From Massilia timonae CCUG 45783 (GTDB lineage Bacteria > Pseudomonadota > Gammaproteobacteria > Burkholderiales > Burkholderiaceae_D): 64,000 nt of DNA. The stretch lies in assembly GCF_000315425.1 (NCBI RefSeq), contig NZ_JH992922.1:1199922-1263921 (forward strand), written 5' to 3'. This document shows positions 35,471 through 44,800 of this stretch, piece after piece. The notes beneath the pieces are model-generated. The model was not told where the DNA came from. It saw only the letters and a program-made list of their open reading frames with translations, and did no database searches. Position 1 is the stretch's first letter; every line of letters begins with the position of its first letter. The translations under genes and the position numbers were made by a program.

Positions 35471-36718
35471 ATGCGCCGCATGGAAAAGAACGACTACGAA
35501 GTGCTCGGCGGCCCGACAGCCAGTCGTCCCGTGAAGATGTGGACCAGGGGCGTGCCGGTCGAGCCGGAGGCGAAGGAACAGTTGTCGAAACTGGCGCAAC
35601 TGCCGTTCGTCTTCCACCACGTCGCCGTCATGCCCGACGTCCATGTTGGCAAGGGATCGACGATCGGCAGCGTGATCCCGACCCTGGGGGCGGTGATCCC
35701 GGCCGCGGTCGGCGTCGACATCGGCTGCGGCATGATGGCCGCCAAGACCACCCTGCGCGCCGACGACTTGCCCGACAACCTGGGCAGGCTGCGCAGCGCC
35801 ATCGAGCAGGCGGTGCCGCATGGCATGTCGCCCAAGACACGGCACGCCAAGGGCCGCGACGTCGGTTCCTGGAACAATCCGCCGCCGACCGTCGATGCCG
35901 GCTGGGCCAGGCTCAAGAACGAGTTCGACGAGATCTGCCGCAAGTATCCGAAGCTGCGGCATGCGAACCACTACAAGCACCTGGGCACCCTGGGCAGCGG
36001 CAACCATTTCGTCGAGGTTTGCCTGGACGAGGAAAACTTCGTCTGGCTGATGCTGCATTCCGGCTCGCGCGGCGTGGGCAATGCGATCGGCACCCATTTC
36101 ATCGAGCTGGCGCGGCAGGACATGCGGCGCCACATGGTCAACCTGCCGGACCAGGACCTGGCCTACCTCGAAGAAGGCACCCAGCACTACGATGACTACG
36201 TCGAGGCGGTCGGCTGGGCCCAGAAGTTCGCGCGCATCAACCGCGAAGTCATGATGCAGAACCTGATCCACGCCGTACGCAGCGTGATCAAGAAGCCTTT
36301 CGAGACGCATGTGGAAGCAGTCAATTGCCACCATAACTATGTGCAGCGCGAGCGCCACTTCGGCAAGGACGTCCTGATCACGCGCAAGGGCGCGGTGTCG
36401 GCGCGCGAAGGCGAGCTGGGCATCATCCCCGGTTCGATGGGCGCGCGCAGTTTCATCGTGCGCGGCAAGGGTAATCCAGAAAGCTTCAATAGCTGCAGCC
36501 ATGGCGCGGGTCGCGTGATGAGCCGCACCGAAGCCAAGCGCCGCTTCACGGTGGCCGACCAGGAGCGCGCCACGCGCGGGGTCGAATGCCGCAAGGACGA
36601 AGGCGTGATCGATGAAATTCCGATGGCCTACAAGGACATCGACGCCGTCATGCACGCCCAGCGCGAGCTGGTCGACGTGGTCCACACCCTCAAGCAGGTG
36701 GTGTGCGTGAAGGGATGA
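35471..36718 (+). CDS. rtcB: RtcB family RNA ligase
   Basis: GTP- and Mn-dependent 3'-phosphate RNA ligase of about 415 residues, used in RNA repair. Metal-site and guanylylation residues are in place: GVDIGCGMMAAKTTL near residue 80, GSGNHFVEVCLDEE near 175, LHSGSRGVGNAIG near 195, EAVNCHHNYVQRERHFGK near 285, and SCSHGAGRVMSR near 345 with the His that carries GMP in this family. The start is 35471 or 35480; both lack a strong ribosome site. No archease or rtcA gene is beside it, so it appears as a stand-alone ligase. Confidence 0.94.
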   Translation: MRRMEKNDYEVLGGPTASRPVKMWTRGVPVEPEAKEQLSKLAQLPFVFHHVAVMPDVHVGKGSTIGSVIPTLGAVIPAAVGVDIGCGMMAAKTTLRADDLPDNLGRLRSAIEQAVPHGMSPKTRHAKGRDVGSWNNPPPTVDAGWARLKNEFDEICRKYPKLRHANHYKHLGTLGSGNHFVEVCLDEENFVWLMLHSGSRGVGNAIGTHFIELARQDMRRHMVNLPDQDLAYLEEGTQHYDDYVEAVGWAQKFARINREVMMQNLIHAVRSVIKKPFETHVEAVNCHHNYVQRERHFGKDVLITRKGAVSAREGELGIIPGSMGARSFIVRGKGNPESFNSCSHGAGRVMSRTEAKRRFTVADQERATRGVECRKDEGVIDEIPMAYKDIDAVMHAQRELVDVVHTLKQVVCVKG

Positions 36719-36749
36719 GCGCCCCATCTTCCACCAAGCGAGCCTGTCC

Positions 36750-36941
36750 ATGACTGAAGACCAGAGCCTGACTGCCCGTCGCGGCAACGCGCCGGTTGCG
36801 CCACCCTCCGAGGTGCACGATCCGCAGCGCAATCCGGCGCCATCGACGCCGCCCGACAACCTGTGCCGCGCCGGCAGCTATGCCGGCCTGGTCACGGCGG
36901 TACGCAAGGCGCTCGAGCGCAACGCCGACTTCGGCAGCTGA
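36750..36941 (+). CDS. Small hypothetical protein
   Basis: Frame of 63 residues beginning 31 bases after rtcB on the same strand. The N-terminal half is Pro/Ala-rich and probably disordered. The C-terminal half (NLCRAGSYAGLVTAVRKALERNADFGS) could form a helix. It ends 14 bases before the stop of the convergent HAD gene. No family recognised; ribosome site weak. It might be co-transcribed with rtcB. Confidence 0.4.
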   Translation: MTEDQSLTARRGNAPVAPPSEVHDPQRNPAPSTPPDNLCRAGSYAGLVTAVRKALERNADFGS

Positions 36942-36955
36942 ATCTGCCGGGGATA

Positions 36956-37591
36956 CTAGCGCCGCGCCAGCGACAGCAGGTCGGCCGGCGCGCCGAACTC
37001 GCGCTCCGGCGCCACCCGGCGCAGCGTCTCGATCGGCGCATAGCCCCAGCTGACCGCGCCGAAGCCGATGCCGGCGCGGCGCGCGGCGTCGGCGTCCGTG
37101 GTCTGGTCGCCCACGTACAGCGCCTGCGACGGTGGCGTGCTCGCCAGCCGCACCACCTTGCGGATGCGCGCGGCCTTGCCGAAGATCGACATGCCGCATT
37201 CGTACTGCCGCATCAGGGCCGCCAGCTCGGGCCCGAGCACGGCGCGCACGTTCTCCTCGGCATTCGAGGACACCACCGCCAGCCGCACGCCGGCGCGGTC
37301 GAGCTCGCGCAGGATCGGGCCGATGCCGTCGAACAGCGGGATGCGGCCGGCGCCGGTGACGGCGCGCATGCGGTCGATGAAGGAGCGCGAGGCGAACGGC
37401 AGCTTCCAGGCCGGCATGCCGACGTGGCGCATCACGTCGCGCGGCCCGTAGTGGCGCAGCCGCTCGGCCTGCTCGGCGTCGACCCGCCGGAAGCCGTGCT
37501 GGTCGGCGATATCGTTGAACACGCTCAAAAAGAAGGGCCAGGAATCGGCCAGCGTGCCGTCGAAGTCGAAGATCGCCAGGCGGTAGCTCAT
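36956..37591 (-). CDS. HAD-family phosphatase, phosphoglycolate-phosphatase-like
   Basis: Haloacid-dehalogenase-superfamily hydrolase of 211 residues. The nucleophile motif is D9-F-D11-G-T13 near the N-terminus, motif II is VVSSNAEE, the Lys is in FGKAARIRKV, and motif IV is YVGDQTTDADAARRAG. A helical cap (about residues 18-90) places it in subclass I, like Gph/PGP. The substrate is probably a small phosphorylated metabolite. No partner genes. Convergent with the small frame after rtcB. Confidence 0.9.
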   Translation of the reverse strand: MSYRLAIFDFDGTLADSWPFFLSVFNDIADQHGFRRVDAEQAERLRHYGPRDVMRHVGMPAWKLPFASRSFIDRMRAVTGAGRIPLFDGIGPILRELDRAGVRLAVVSSNAEENVRAVLGPELAALMRQYECGMSIFGKAARIRKVVRLASTPPSQALYVGDQTTDADAARRAGIGFGAVSWGYAPIETLRRVAPEREFGAPADLLSLARR

Positions 37592-37750
37592 GCGGGGAGC
37601 CGGGAAGGAGTGGTCATGGCGCGATTATAGGAGACGGCGGCCATGGGGTGACGCCTGGTTTCCAATCGCCCGCGGGCGCCGCGCGCTGCTGATCCAGGAG
37701 CTCAGTGCGCAGCGCATCCTGGAGCGGGTCCGCGGCGCGCCGGTGGCCGC

Positions 37751-38674
37751 CTAGCGCATCGCCTGCAGCAGGCTGGCGCCATCGAGTGACTGGCGCAGCC
37801 GCGTCGAGTCGCGCCCCGGCGACAGGCCGAAGAAGCGCGCGTACTCGCGCGAGAACTGCGAGCTGCTCTCGTAGCCGACCGCATGGCCGGCGCGCGCCGC
37901 GTCCTTGGCGCCGGTGAGCATCAGGCGCCGCGCTTCCTGCAGGCGCAGCTGCTTCTGGTATTGGAGGGGGCTCATCGACGTCACCGACTTGAAGTGTTCG
38001 TGCAGGGTCGACGAACTCATGCCCACGTCGCCGGCCAGGCGCTCGACGCTCAGCGGGCGGTTGAAGTTGTCCTTGATCCAGCAGATCGCGCGCGTGACCT
38101 GGGCCATGCGGCCTTCGCCGCGCGCGATGTGGCGCACCACGTCGGCGTGTTCGCCGGTGAGCAGGCGATAGTGCAGCTCCTTCAACAGCAGCGGGGCCAG
38201 CACCGGAATGTCTTGCGGCGCCTCGAGCAGGCGCACCAGGCGCGCCGCGACGTCGGCCAGGCCAGGCGTGGTCTCGCTCAGGAACAGGCCGCGCGCCGAC
38301 GCCGCGCCGCGTGCGCGTGGCATGGGGCGCCCCGGCAGTTCGAGGTCGAGCGCGGCCAGCACCTGGGGATCGAGGTCGACCCGCAGGCACAGATAGGGTT
38401 CTTCCTTGCTGGCCTGGGTGACGCAGCCGGTCAACGGCAGGTCGACCGACACCACCAGGAACTTGGCCGGGTCGTAATGGAAATCGTTGCCGGCCAGCGA
38501 CACCAGCTTGGCGCCTTGCGCGATGATGCAGACCGCCGGCGCATGCACCACGTGCAGCGGTTCGGTGGTGCGGTCGCTGCGGATCAGCCACATGCCGGAA
38601 ACGGGGCTCTGGTGCATGCCTTCGATGGGCGCATGGCGGGCAATCAGGTCGGCGAGTTCACGGATCGCTTGCAT
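37751..38674 (-). CDS. AraC family transcriptional regulator (AraC_N type)
   Basis: Regulator of 307 residues with an AraC_N sensing domain (residues about 20-175: LHVVHAPAVCIIAQGAKLVSLAGNDFHYDPAKFLVVSVDLPLTG). A C-terminal pair of helix-turn-helix motifs follows (RPLSVERLAGDVGMSSSTLHEHFKSVTSMSPLQYQKQLRLQEARRL, then GHAVGYESSSQFSREYARFFG). Regulators with this N-terminus usually act on neighbouring oxidoreductase genes; the SDR gene 91 bases upstream on the same strand is the closest candidate. Its effector is unknown. Confidence 0.92.
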   Translation of the reverse strand: MQAIRELADLIARHAPIEGMHQSPVSGMWLIRSDRTTEPLHVVHAPAVCIIAQGAKLVSLAGNDFHYDPAKFLVVSVDLPLTGCVTQASKEEPYLCLRVDLDPQVLAALDLELPGRPMPRARGAASARGLFLSETTPGLADVAARLVRLLEAPQDIPVLAPLLLKELHYRLLTGEHADVVRHIARGEGRMAQVTRAICWIKDNFNRPLSVERLAGDVGMSSSTLHEHFKSVTSMSPLQYQKQLRLQEARRLMLTGAKDAARAGHAVGYESSSQFSREYARFFGLSPGRDSTRLRQSLDGASLLQAMR

Positions 38675-38765
38675 CGTCGTTCTCCTCGTGGCGGTGGCGG
38701 TTCATGCGCCTATTACACCCTATAACGCGCGTGAAATGCTCCGCAAGGATTGCCCAATCCTCCGG

Positions 38766-39500
38766 CTACACCACGCCGCCGTTGGCGCGCAACACCTGGC
38801 CGTTGACCCAGCCGGCCTCAGGGCCGGCCAGGAAGGACACGACACGGGCGATATCCTCCGGCTCGCCCAAGCGCTCCAGCGGCGGCAACCCGGCGAAATG
38901 GGCGATCTGCTCGGGCGTCTTGCCGTCGAAGAACAGCTCGGTCGCCACCGGGCCCGGCGCCACCACGTTGACGCGGATACGGCGGCCGCGCAGCTCCTTG
39001 GCGAAGATCTGGCTCATCGTCTCGACGGCGGCCTTGGTGGCGCCGTAGATCGCGTAGCCGGGCGGCTTGAGGCCGACCACGCTGGTGGAAAAGTTGACGA
39101 TGCTGCCGTCGTCGTTCAGGCGCGTGGCCGCTTCGCGCATGGTGTTGAAGCTGCCCTGCACATTGATGGCGAAGGTGCGCGCGAACAGTTCGTCGCTGGT
39201 ATCGGCCAGCGGCACCGTCTTGAGGATGCCGGCATTGTTGACCAGGACGTCGACCTTGCCCAGCTCGCGCTCGGTGGTGTCGAACAAGGCGCGCACCTGG
39301 TCGGGCTGGGCGACGTCGGCCTGGATCGCGATGGCCGTATGGCCGGCGGCGCGCAGGGCGGCGACGGTTTTCTCGGCTTCCTGGGTATTGCTGGCGTAGT
39401 TGATGGCGACGCGGTAGCCGTCTTCGGCCAGGCGGCGGGCGACGGCGGCGCCGATGCCGCGCGAGGCGCCGGTGACGATGGCAACTTTGGATGGGGTCAT
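38766..39500 (-). CDS. Short-chain dehydrogenase/reductase
   Basis: Classical SDR of 244 residues. The cofactor loop is G11-A-S-R-G-I-G17, the NNAG motif is at residues 88-91, and catalytic Ser (138 or 140), Tyr152 and Lys156 sit in NFSTSVVGLKPPGYAIYGATK. The stretch NYASNTQEAEK after the second strand suggests NADP(H) preference. The C-terminus (NGQVLRANGGVV) is typical of 3-oxoacyl-ACP-reductase-like SDRs. Next on the same strand is an AraC regulator, and the two could be functionally linked. Substrate not predictable. Confidence 0.92.
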   Translation of the reverse strand: MTPSKVAIVTGASRGIGAAVARRLAEDGYRVAINYASNTQEAEKTVAALRAAGHTAIAIQADVAQPDQVRALFDTTERELGKVDVLVNNAGILKTVPLADTSDELFARTFAINVQGSFNTMREAATRLNDDGSIVNFSTSVVGLKPPGYAIYGATKAAVETMSQIFAKELRGRRIRVNVVAPGPVATELFFDGKTPEQIAHFAGLPPLERLGEPEDIARVVSFLAGPEAGWVNGQVLRANGGVV

Positions 39501-39598
39501 GGATGCTCCTCGGGTTGGTTGAGGACTCCATGATGCGCTGCTATCGGAAAAAGATCATTCCTGCGAAACCACCATCATTGTTTCGTTGCGGATAATAT

Positions 39599-40087
39599 TT
39601 AGTAGCAGGGATTATTATCGGCAGTCATGCAGACGGTGGCGACCCGTTTGCGTTCCACGTAGTCCGGCCGTGGGACGCTGCCGTCGTCCGGGCAAGCGCC
39701 GGGGCCATTGCGGTTGCAGGCGACCGACTGGATCGTGTAGATGTGCTTGACGGTCGCTTCCGGCTCGCCGTTGGCGCCGGGGTGTTGGCCTTCGCGGAAG
39801 ACGCGGTAGGAGCAGGTGACCGTGACCCGGAAACCGCTGTCGTCGACGAAATCGCCGAGGTCCGTGGCGGCGCCCGTTTGCGTGCAACGGCTGCCGAGGC
39901 CCTGGTAGACCCATTCGATGCCGGCGCGCGCCGCCAGGCCGGCGCGGGCGCCGAGCAGGGACTGGTTGACGGTGGCCTGCTGGGTATTGGTCAGCTGCAG
40001 CAGGGCCACCGCGATCCCGGCGACCACCACCAGGAACACGATCGCCGCGATATAGGCGAAGCCGGATTGGGGGCGCGCTTGGCTCAT
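39599..40087 (-). CDS. mshP: MSHA pilus biogenesis protein MshP
   Basis: Minor pilus component of 162 residues. It begins MSQARPQSGFAYIAAIVFLVVVAGIAVAL: a short basic leader, then a hydrophobic helix as in PilX/MshP-type proteins, with Gly-Phe at the likely cleavage point but without the usual Glu5. The rest contains AGLAARAGIEWVYQGLGSRC and several Cys residues, ending CMTADNNPCY. The start overlaps mshO by 4 bases (ATGA). It is the last gene of the cluster. Confidence 0.82.
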   Translation of the reverse strand: MSQARPQSGFAYIAAIVFLVVVAGIAVALLQLTNTQQATVNQSLLGARAGLAARAGIEWVYQGLGSRCTQTGAATDLGDFVDDSGFRVTVTCSYRVFREGQHPGANGEPEATVKHIYTIQSVACNRNGPGACPDDGSVPRPDYVERKRVATVCMTADNNPCY

Positions 40088-40950
40088 GGCACGTTGTCCA
40101 CGTGGGCGCCGATGGTGAGCGGGACCGACTCGCCCTTGTCGCTCAGGGTCAGCTGCAGCTGGATGAAGCCGCTTTCCTGGGTCGCGCCCTGGTTGGGAGA
40201 ATAGATGAAGGCGCAATGCGATACCTTGTCCGCCACCAGCGCGGCGCCGGCCGGCGCCGCTGCCGGGCAGGTTTCGTTGAAGTGGAAGCTTGCGTCGGCG
40301 AGGCGGTACAGCTTGCCCGCGCCGGTGCCTCCGGCCAGCTCCGCGCCGAGGCACAGGTAGGTGACGACTTTTTCGTCCTTCGGCACGATGACGAAACGTC
40401 CGCCGTCATAGCCCGGCGGGACCCGGATGGGGGCGTCGAGGGTGATGCTGGACACCCCGGTGGCGGCGTTGGTGGGAGCGCCCGATGCATTGACGATGCC
40501 GACGTTCACCTGGTCATAAACGTCGCTCGTGTTCTGGTTGCCGATCACGATGGCATCGCCCGGCACGGGCGCATTGACGTAGTCGGTCAGCACGTCGAAG
40601 CGGTCCCTGGTTTCGGTATCGTCGAGGAAGTCGCCGGCCACAGTGTTGCCTTCGATGTGGGGACCCATGCGGTAGCGGCCGCCGTCTTTGGTCGGCACCA
40701 GTTCCATGCACGTTGACGATCCGAGCCGCAGCGAATTGGGCACCGCGCTGCGCACTTCGCCGACGATCTTGCGCAGGGCCGTGTCGGCCTGGTTGGTCAG
40801 CGCCGCGCGTTGCCCGACCAGCAGGTAGCTGCGGATCGCCGGCAGCAGCTGCAGGACGAGCACGCCGCCGATGATGCCGATCAGGACGATGACGACGATC
40901 AGCTCGACCAGCGTGAAGCCGCGCGCGAGGGGGCGCTTCATGGCTGTCAT
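40084..40950 (-). CDS. mshO: MSHA minor pilin MshO
   Basis: Type IV prepilin-like protein of 288 residues. The class III signal is MTAMKRPLARG followed by FTLVELIVVIVLIGIIGGVLV, with Glu at position 5 of the mature chain. The C-terminal globular domain is MshO-like, containing QADTALRKIVGEVRSAVPNSLR and a late CAFIYSPNQGATQESGFIQLQL. The start at 40950 overlaps mshD by 4 bases; ATG 40941 is a shorter alternative. It probably acts in the tip complex that primes pilus assembly (known role of minor pilins). Confidence 0.85.
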   Translation of the reverse strand: MTAMKRPLARGFTLVELIVVIVLIGIIGGVLVLQLLPAIRSYLLVGQRAALTNQADTALRKIVGEVRSAVPNSLRLGSSTCMELVPTKDGGRYRMGPHIEGNTVAGDFLDDTETRDRFDVLTDYVNAPVPGDAIVIGNQNTSDVYDQVNVGIVNASGAPTNAATGVSSITLDAPIRVPPGYDGGRFVIVPKDEKVVTYLCLGAELAGGTGAGKLYRLADASFHFNETCPAAAPAGAALVADKVSHCAFIYSPNQGATQESGFIQLQLTLSDKGESVPLTIGAHVDNVP

Positions 40951-41408
40951 GGCCTGGTCCTCCAGCCGGTGAGCTGCAATTGCTGGCCGCCGCGTTCCGT
41001 CACCACCACCTGGATGCGCCGGACATTGTCTGCATCGGCGATGTCCGTCAGCGTTGCCGGTGTGACGCTGACCGCGACGTCGTAGCGGTCGAGGCCTGCG
41101 ATCGGAGCGCCGGCCACGTCGACGATGCCGCCGCTGGTCGCATATCCGTTGTAGTGAGTGACTTCGGTATAGTCGGCGCGGTTTTCAGGCTGTGCGGCAC
41201 TGCCGCCCTCTGTGACGTAGGGCTTGAGCATGACCTCTTCCATCATGGTTTCGGCGATCGCCAGCATCTGCTGGGTGATCAAGGGGTCGGCGCTGGCGAC
41301 GTTGGCGCGGTTGTAGGCCGCGACCAGGCCGGCCAGCGCCGTGCCCACGATCGCGATGGCGATGATCAGCTCGACCAGGGTCATCCCGGCCATGCGCTTA
41401 ATTGACAA
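40947..41408 (-). CDS. mshD: MSHA minor pilin MshD
   Basis: Prepilin-like protein of about 153 residues. The processing site is G followed by MTLVELIIAIAIVGTALAGL. I choose the TTG at 41408 because it gives a positively charged leader (SIKRMAG), as type IV prepilins need. The ATG at 41393 would leave only three residues before the cleavage point. The TTG overlaps the mshC stop by 11 bases. The mature part has ADPLITQQMLAIAETMMEEVMLKPY, typical of MshD. Confidence 0.8.
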   Translation of the reverse strand: MSIKRMAGMTLVELIIAIAIVGTALAGLVAAYNRANVASADPLITQQMLAIAETMMEEVMLKPYVTEGGSAAQPENRADYTEVTHYNGYATSGGIVDVAGAPIAGLDRYDVAVSVTPATLTDIADADNVRRIQVVVTERGGQQLQLTGWRTRP

Positions 41409-41883
41409 GGCCGGTCCTCCCGTCGACGTGGATCGTGCGCCGCACGCCGCTCGAATCGCTGACCGTGATGTCGAAGCCCGCGAGCGGCGCATTGCCCGCC
41501 GCGGCGGCGACCGTGCCGTCCGGACGGAAGAACAGGGCGGGCTGCGGGTTGTTCATGCTGACCTTGCCATCGTTGCTGTCGAAGGCGCCATCGTTGGCGC
41601 CGTCGAGCTGCAGGTTGCAGGCGGCCGTGCCGGCAGCCGTGCTGATGCGCAGTTCAATGCGCCGCTCGAAGGTCGTCACGCACACGATGCGGCGCTTGGC
41701 CACCGCGCTCTTCTGGGCGGTGCGCAAGGCGCTGGCCACCTGGTCGCCGAAGACGACGGCATTGATGCTGTTCCCGCCCATCAGCCGCGGAATGCCGATC
41801 GCGGCCAGCACGCCGATCAGCACCATCACCGTGATCAGTTCGACCATCGAGAAGCCGTCCTGGCGCCGCCATGCGCGCTTCAA
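41398..41883 (-). CDS. mshC: MSHA minor pilin MshC (TTG start)
   Basis: Prepilin-like protein of 161 residues: basic leader KRAWRRQDG, then FSMVELITVMVLIGVLAAIGIPRL with the conserved Glu. The C-terminal domain has the AVVFGDQVASALRTAQKSAVAKRR stretch of FimT/GspH-type minor pilins. The start codon is TTG, overlapping the mshQ stop as TTGA; no ATG lies in a position that would keep the charged leader. Translation therefore probably depends on ribosomes coming from mshQ. Confidence 0.82.
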   Translation of the reverse strand: MKRAWRRQDGFSMVELITVMVLIGVLAAIGIPRLMGGNSINAVVFGDQVASALRTAQKSAVAKRRIVCVTTFERRIELRISTAAGTAACNLQLDGANDGAFDSNDGKVSMNNPQPALFFRPDGTVAAAAGNAPLAGFDITVSDSSGVRRTIHVDGRTGLVN

Positions 41884-44800
41884 TTGAACACCTCGCGCAT
41901 GTGGATGATGCGTTTGCTCTCGGGCGCGAAGATGCCGAAGGTGGCGCGGCCGGATGGATCGGCGCAGCCGCCGAGCGATTGCAGCCAGGGCAGCTTGGCG
42001 CCAGCACTGGTGCGGATCGGGTCGGCCTTCAGGCAGGACTGGTCGTGCGTGGTGTCGATGCCGAGGTTGAAGGCAATGTCGATCCAGCCCGCCGCATCGC
42101 CCTGGACTGGCAATTTGGCCTTGCCGCCATCGAGCTTCAGATCGGAAAAGACCTGGGTCTTGGGCTTGGCGCCGCTGCCGTTGGCGTGGGCATGCGAGGT
42201 CTGGGCGATGGCCGCGGCAGGCACGATGGTGAAGTCATCCCTGTTGTTGAGGAGCCAGCTGGCGCCGCTCCAGTATTCCACCGTGACCGGTAGATCGAGC
42301 GTGGAGCCGGCGCGGCCGAACAGCGTGGCGATGCGCAGGCGCCCGCTGCGAATTTCCGGCTGCGCTTTTTCATGACTATCGTCGCCGCCCGAGCCGACCG
42401 TATTGTCGGCGTTCTGCGCACGCAGGCGCATCACGCCGGGCGCGAGCGGCAGTCGCTTGCCATTGGCGCCGGCCGGCGAGGAATAGGTGGGATTGGCGCG
42501 CGCCACGCCCTTGGCGAAGGCGCTCGCCGCGATCGTCGCGGATCCCAGGACACCGCCGTTCGGGTTCGCTGTCTTGCCTTCCTTGTCGTAGGCAGTGAGC
42601 GTGACAGTCTGGCTGACGATGCCGTCCGAATAGTTTTCGGTCGCCTGGCCCGCGGCGTTCATTGCCGTGACCTTGACGGGAATCGGCTCGCCCGCATAGA
42701 AGAAGTCGAGCGGCTTGCGTGGCTCGTTGAACTGCTCGACCAGGAAGTACTTTGGAATGACCGGCCCGACGCTGGTGCAATGGTCGGTTCCGTTGGTGGC
42801 CTGCGTGCTGCCCACGGTGTCCAAGCCGGTATTCAGGAATGTCGTCTCCGTCTTTGCCGTCAGCTGAAGGCTGCCGGCTTCGTTCCACGACACCGCCGCG
42901 GTGGCCTTTCCTTCGCCGAACTCGAATGCTTTCTTCGTGAGTTGACCGGCTATGGCGCCGACCGGACGCACGCAGTTCAGGGAAATATTCGTCATGGTCG
43001 CGCTAGGCGGCAGCTTCGCCTTGTCGAAGTTCGCCGTGACCTTGTTGTTCTTGCTGAGCGCCGACACTGCCACATCGAACGTATCGCCCGCGTGGATCGG
43101 CCCTGCCGGCGGTGTGAGCCCGAACTTGTAAGGTGCGACGCCAAAGGTGGCCTCGCCTTCCACTTCGCCGGACTTCGCTTTCAGGCCCAACTCACCGGCA
43201 TCCTCGTAGGCCAGCGTTACCTTGGCGTCGCCATACCTGTCGAACGAGGTCGCCAGGGTTTGCGCCTTGCCGGCAGCGCAGGCGAGGGCGATGCCGCTGC
43301 CGCCGGTCACGTTCAGGGCTTCGCCGCCGGTGCCCGGCCGGACATAGGCGCAGCTGTATTCGACGTCGATCGTCTGTTCCTTGAACTTGGCGACGCAGGA
43401 GTCGGTGTTGTCGCTTTTCTCCCGGGCCTTGATGATCGCCTGGATGCTCTCGCCCGCCCTGAATGGCTGGACCTCGATCTCGAAGCCGGCGCCGGCAAAG
43501 CTCATGTCGCAGCTATTCACGCTGTTCTCGCCGGGAGTACTGCGGATGCAGCGTACCGGCGTGGTGCCGCCGGACGTCAGGCGCAGCGTTTCGGAGCCCA
43601 CCGTGTGGCGCGAGACGGTCGCCTTGACCGTGCCGGTGCTGCCGGTGTCCGCGCTCACGTTGCCGGGGAATAGCTTGACCTGCGCGCCGCCGGTGAACTT
43701 GCTGCTGCAATCGGCATTGGCGCAGGCGGCGACCGTCACCGATTCCGGCGCGCACACCGAGCCGCTGCCATCGTGCGAAATCAGGAAGTGGTCGAGCGCC
43801 CCGGCTGCCGGCTTGGGTGCCTCGCAGCGTGGCCCGTTGGCGGTATTGACCGGATAGTCGCTCTGGTTGTCGACGCAATCGCAGTAACCCGGCCGCGTGC
43901 CCTTCTTGCAGAAGATCTTTTCGCTGACGCGGCCATGCCAGTACAGGGTCGCGAAGTCGACCGCCGCATTGCCGTTGATGAGCGCGTCGGAGGCTTCCAG
44001 CTTGAGCTGGCCGGTGTCGACGTCGCCGTTGATGCGCACCGCGTGTCCCATGGTGAGGTATGTCGACGCCGTGACCTTGCCGGTGACGATGCTGCTGGCC
44101 GCATACATCTCGATTTCAGGCGAGGTGATATTGCCGTTGACCGTGCTGCCCGACGCCAGCGTGAAGCGGCTGGTGGCGACGATATCGCCTTTCAGGGTCA
44201 CCGGCGAGCCGGTAGTGACGACGGTGCCGCTGATCGCGCCATCGATGTTCGCGTGCGAGCCGATCGTGATCGGCCCTTTCGAGCTCACCGTGCCGACGAT
44301 GGTCGACGGGGAGTTGAGCGTGATCGAGTTCGTGCCGCTGACCGGCCCGCGGATCGTCGAATGGGAGCCGACCGTCAGGACGTCGCTGGCCTTGACCGTG
44401 CCGGTGATCGTGACCGAAGCGTCGGTGGTGATGGAGGTGCCGGTGACATCCGCGCCGACGGTGCTGCTGGAGCCGATCGACACCTTCCCCGTCGCGGTCA
44501 CGCTGCCGCTGATCTTGACCGATGAGTTGGTGGTGACCTGGGCGCCGCTGACCGAGCCGTTGACGATGCCGCTGGAGCCGATCGACACCTCGCCGGCCGA
44601 CGCCACGTTGCCGGTCACGGTCACCGAGGAGTCGGCAGTGATGGACGAACCGCTGACTCCCGCGCCGATGGTAGTGCTGGAGCCGATCGACACGGCTCCC
44701 GTCCCGGCCAGGCCGCCGCTGATCCTGACCGACGAGCCGACGGTGACCTGGCCGCCGCTGACCGAGCCGTTGACGATGGCGCTGGTGGCGACCGACACCG

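Noticed and set aside
37660..37753. Plus-strand tail reading RRALLIQELSAQRILERVRG and then a stop between the HAD and AraC genes
   Set aside because: It looks like a helical C-terminus, but it is only about 30 codons of GC-rich DNA with no start or partner; chance cannot be excluded.
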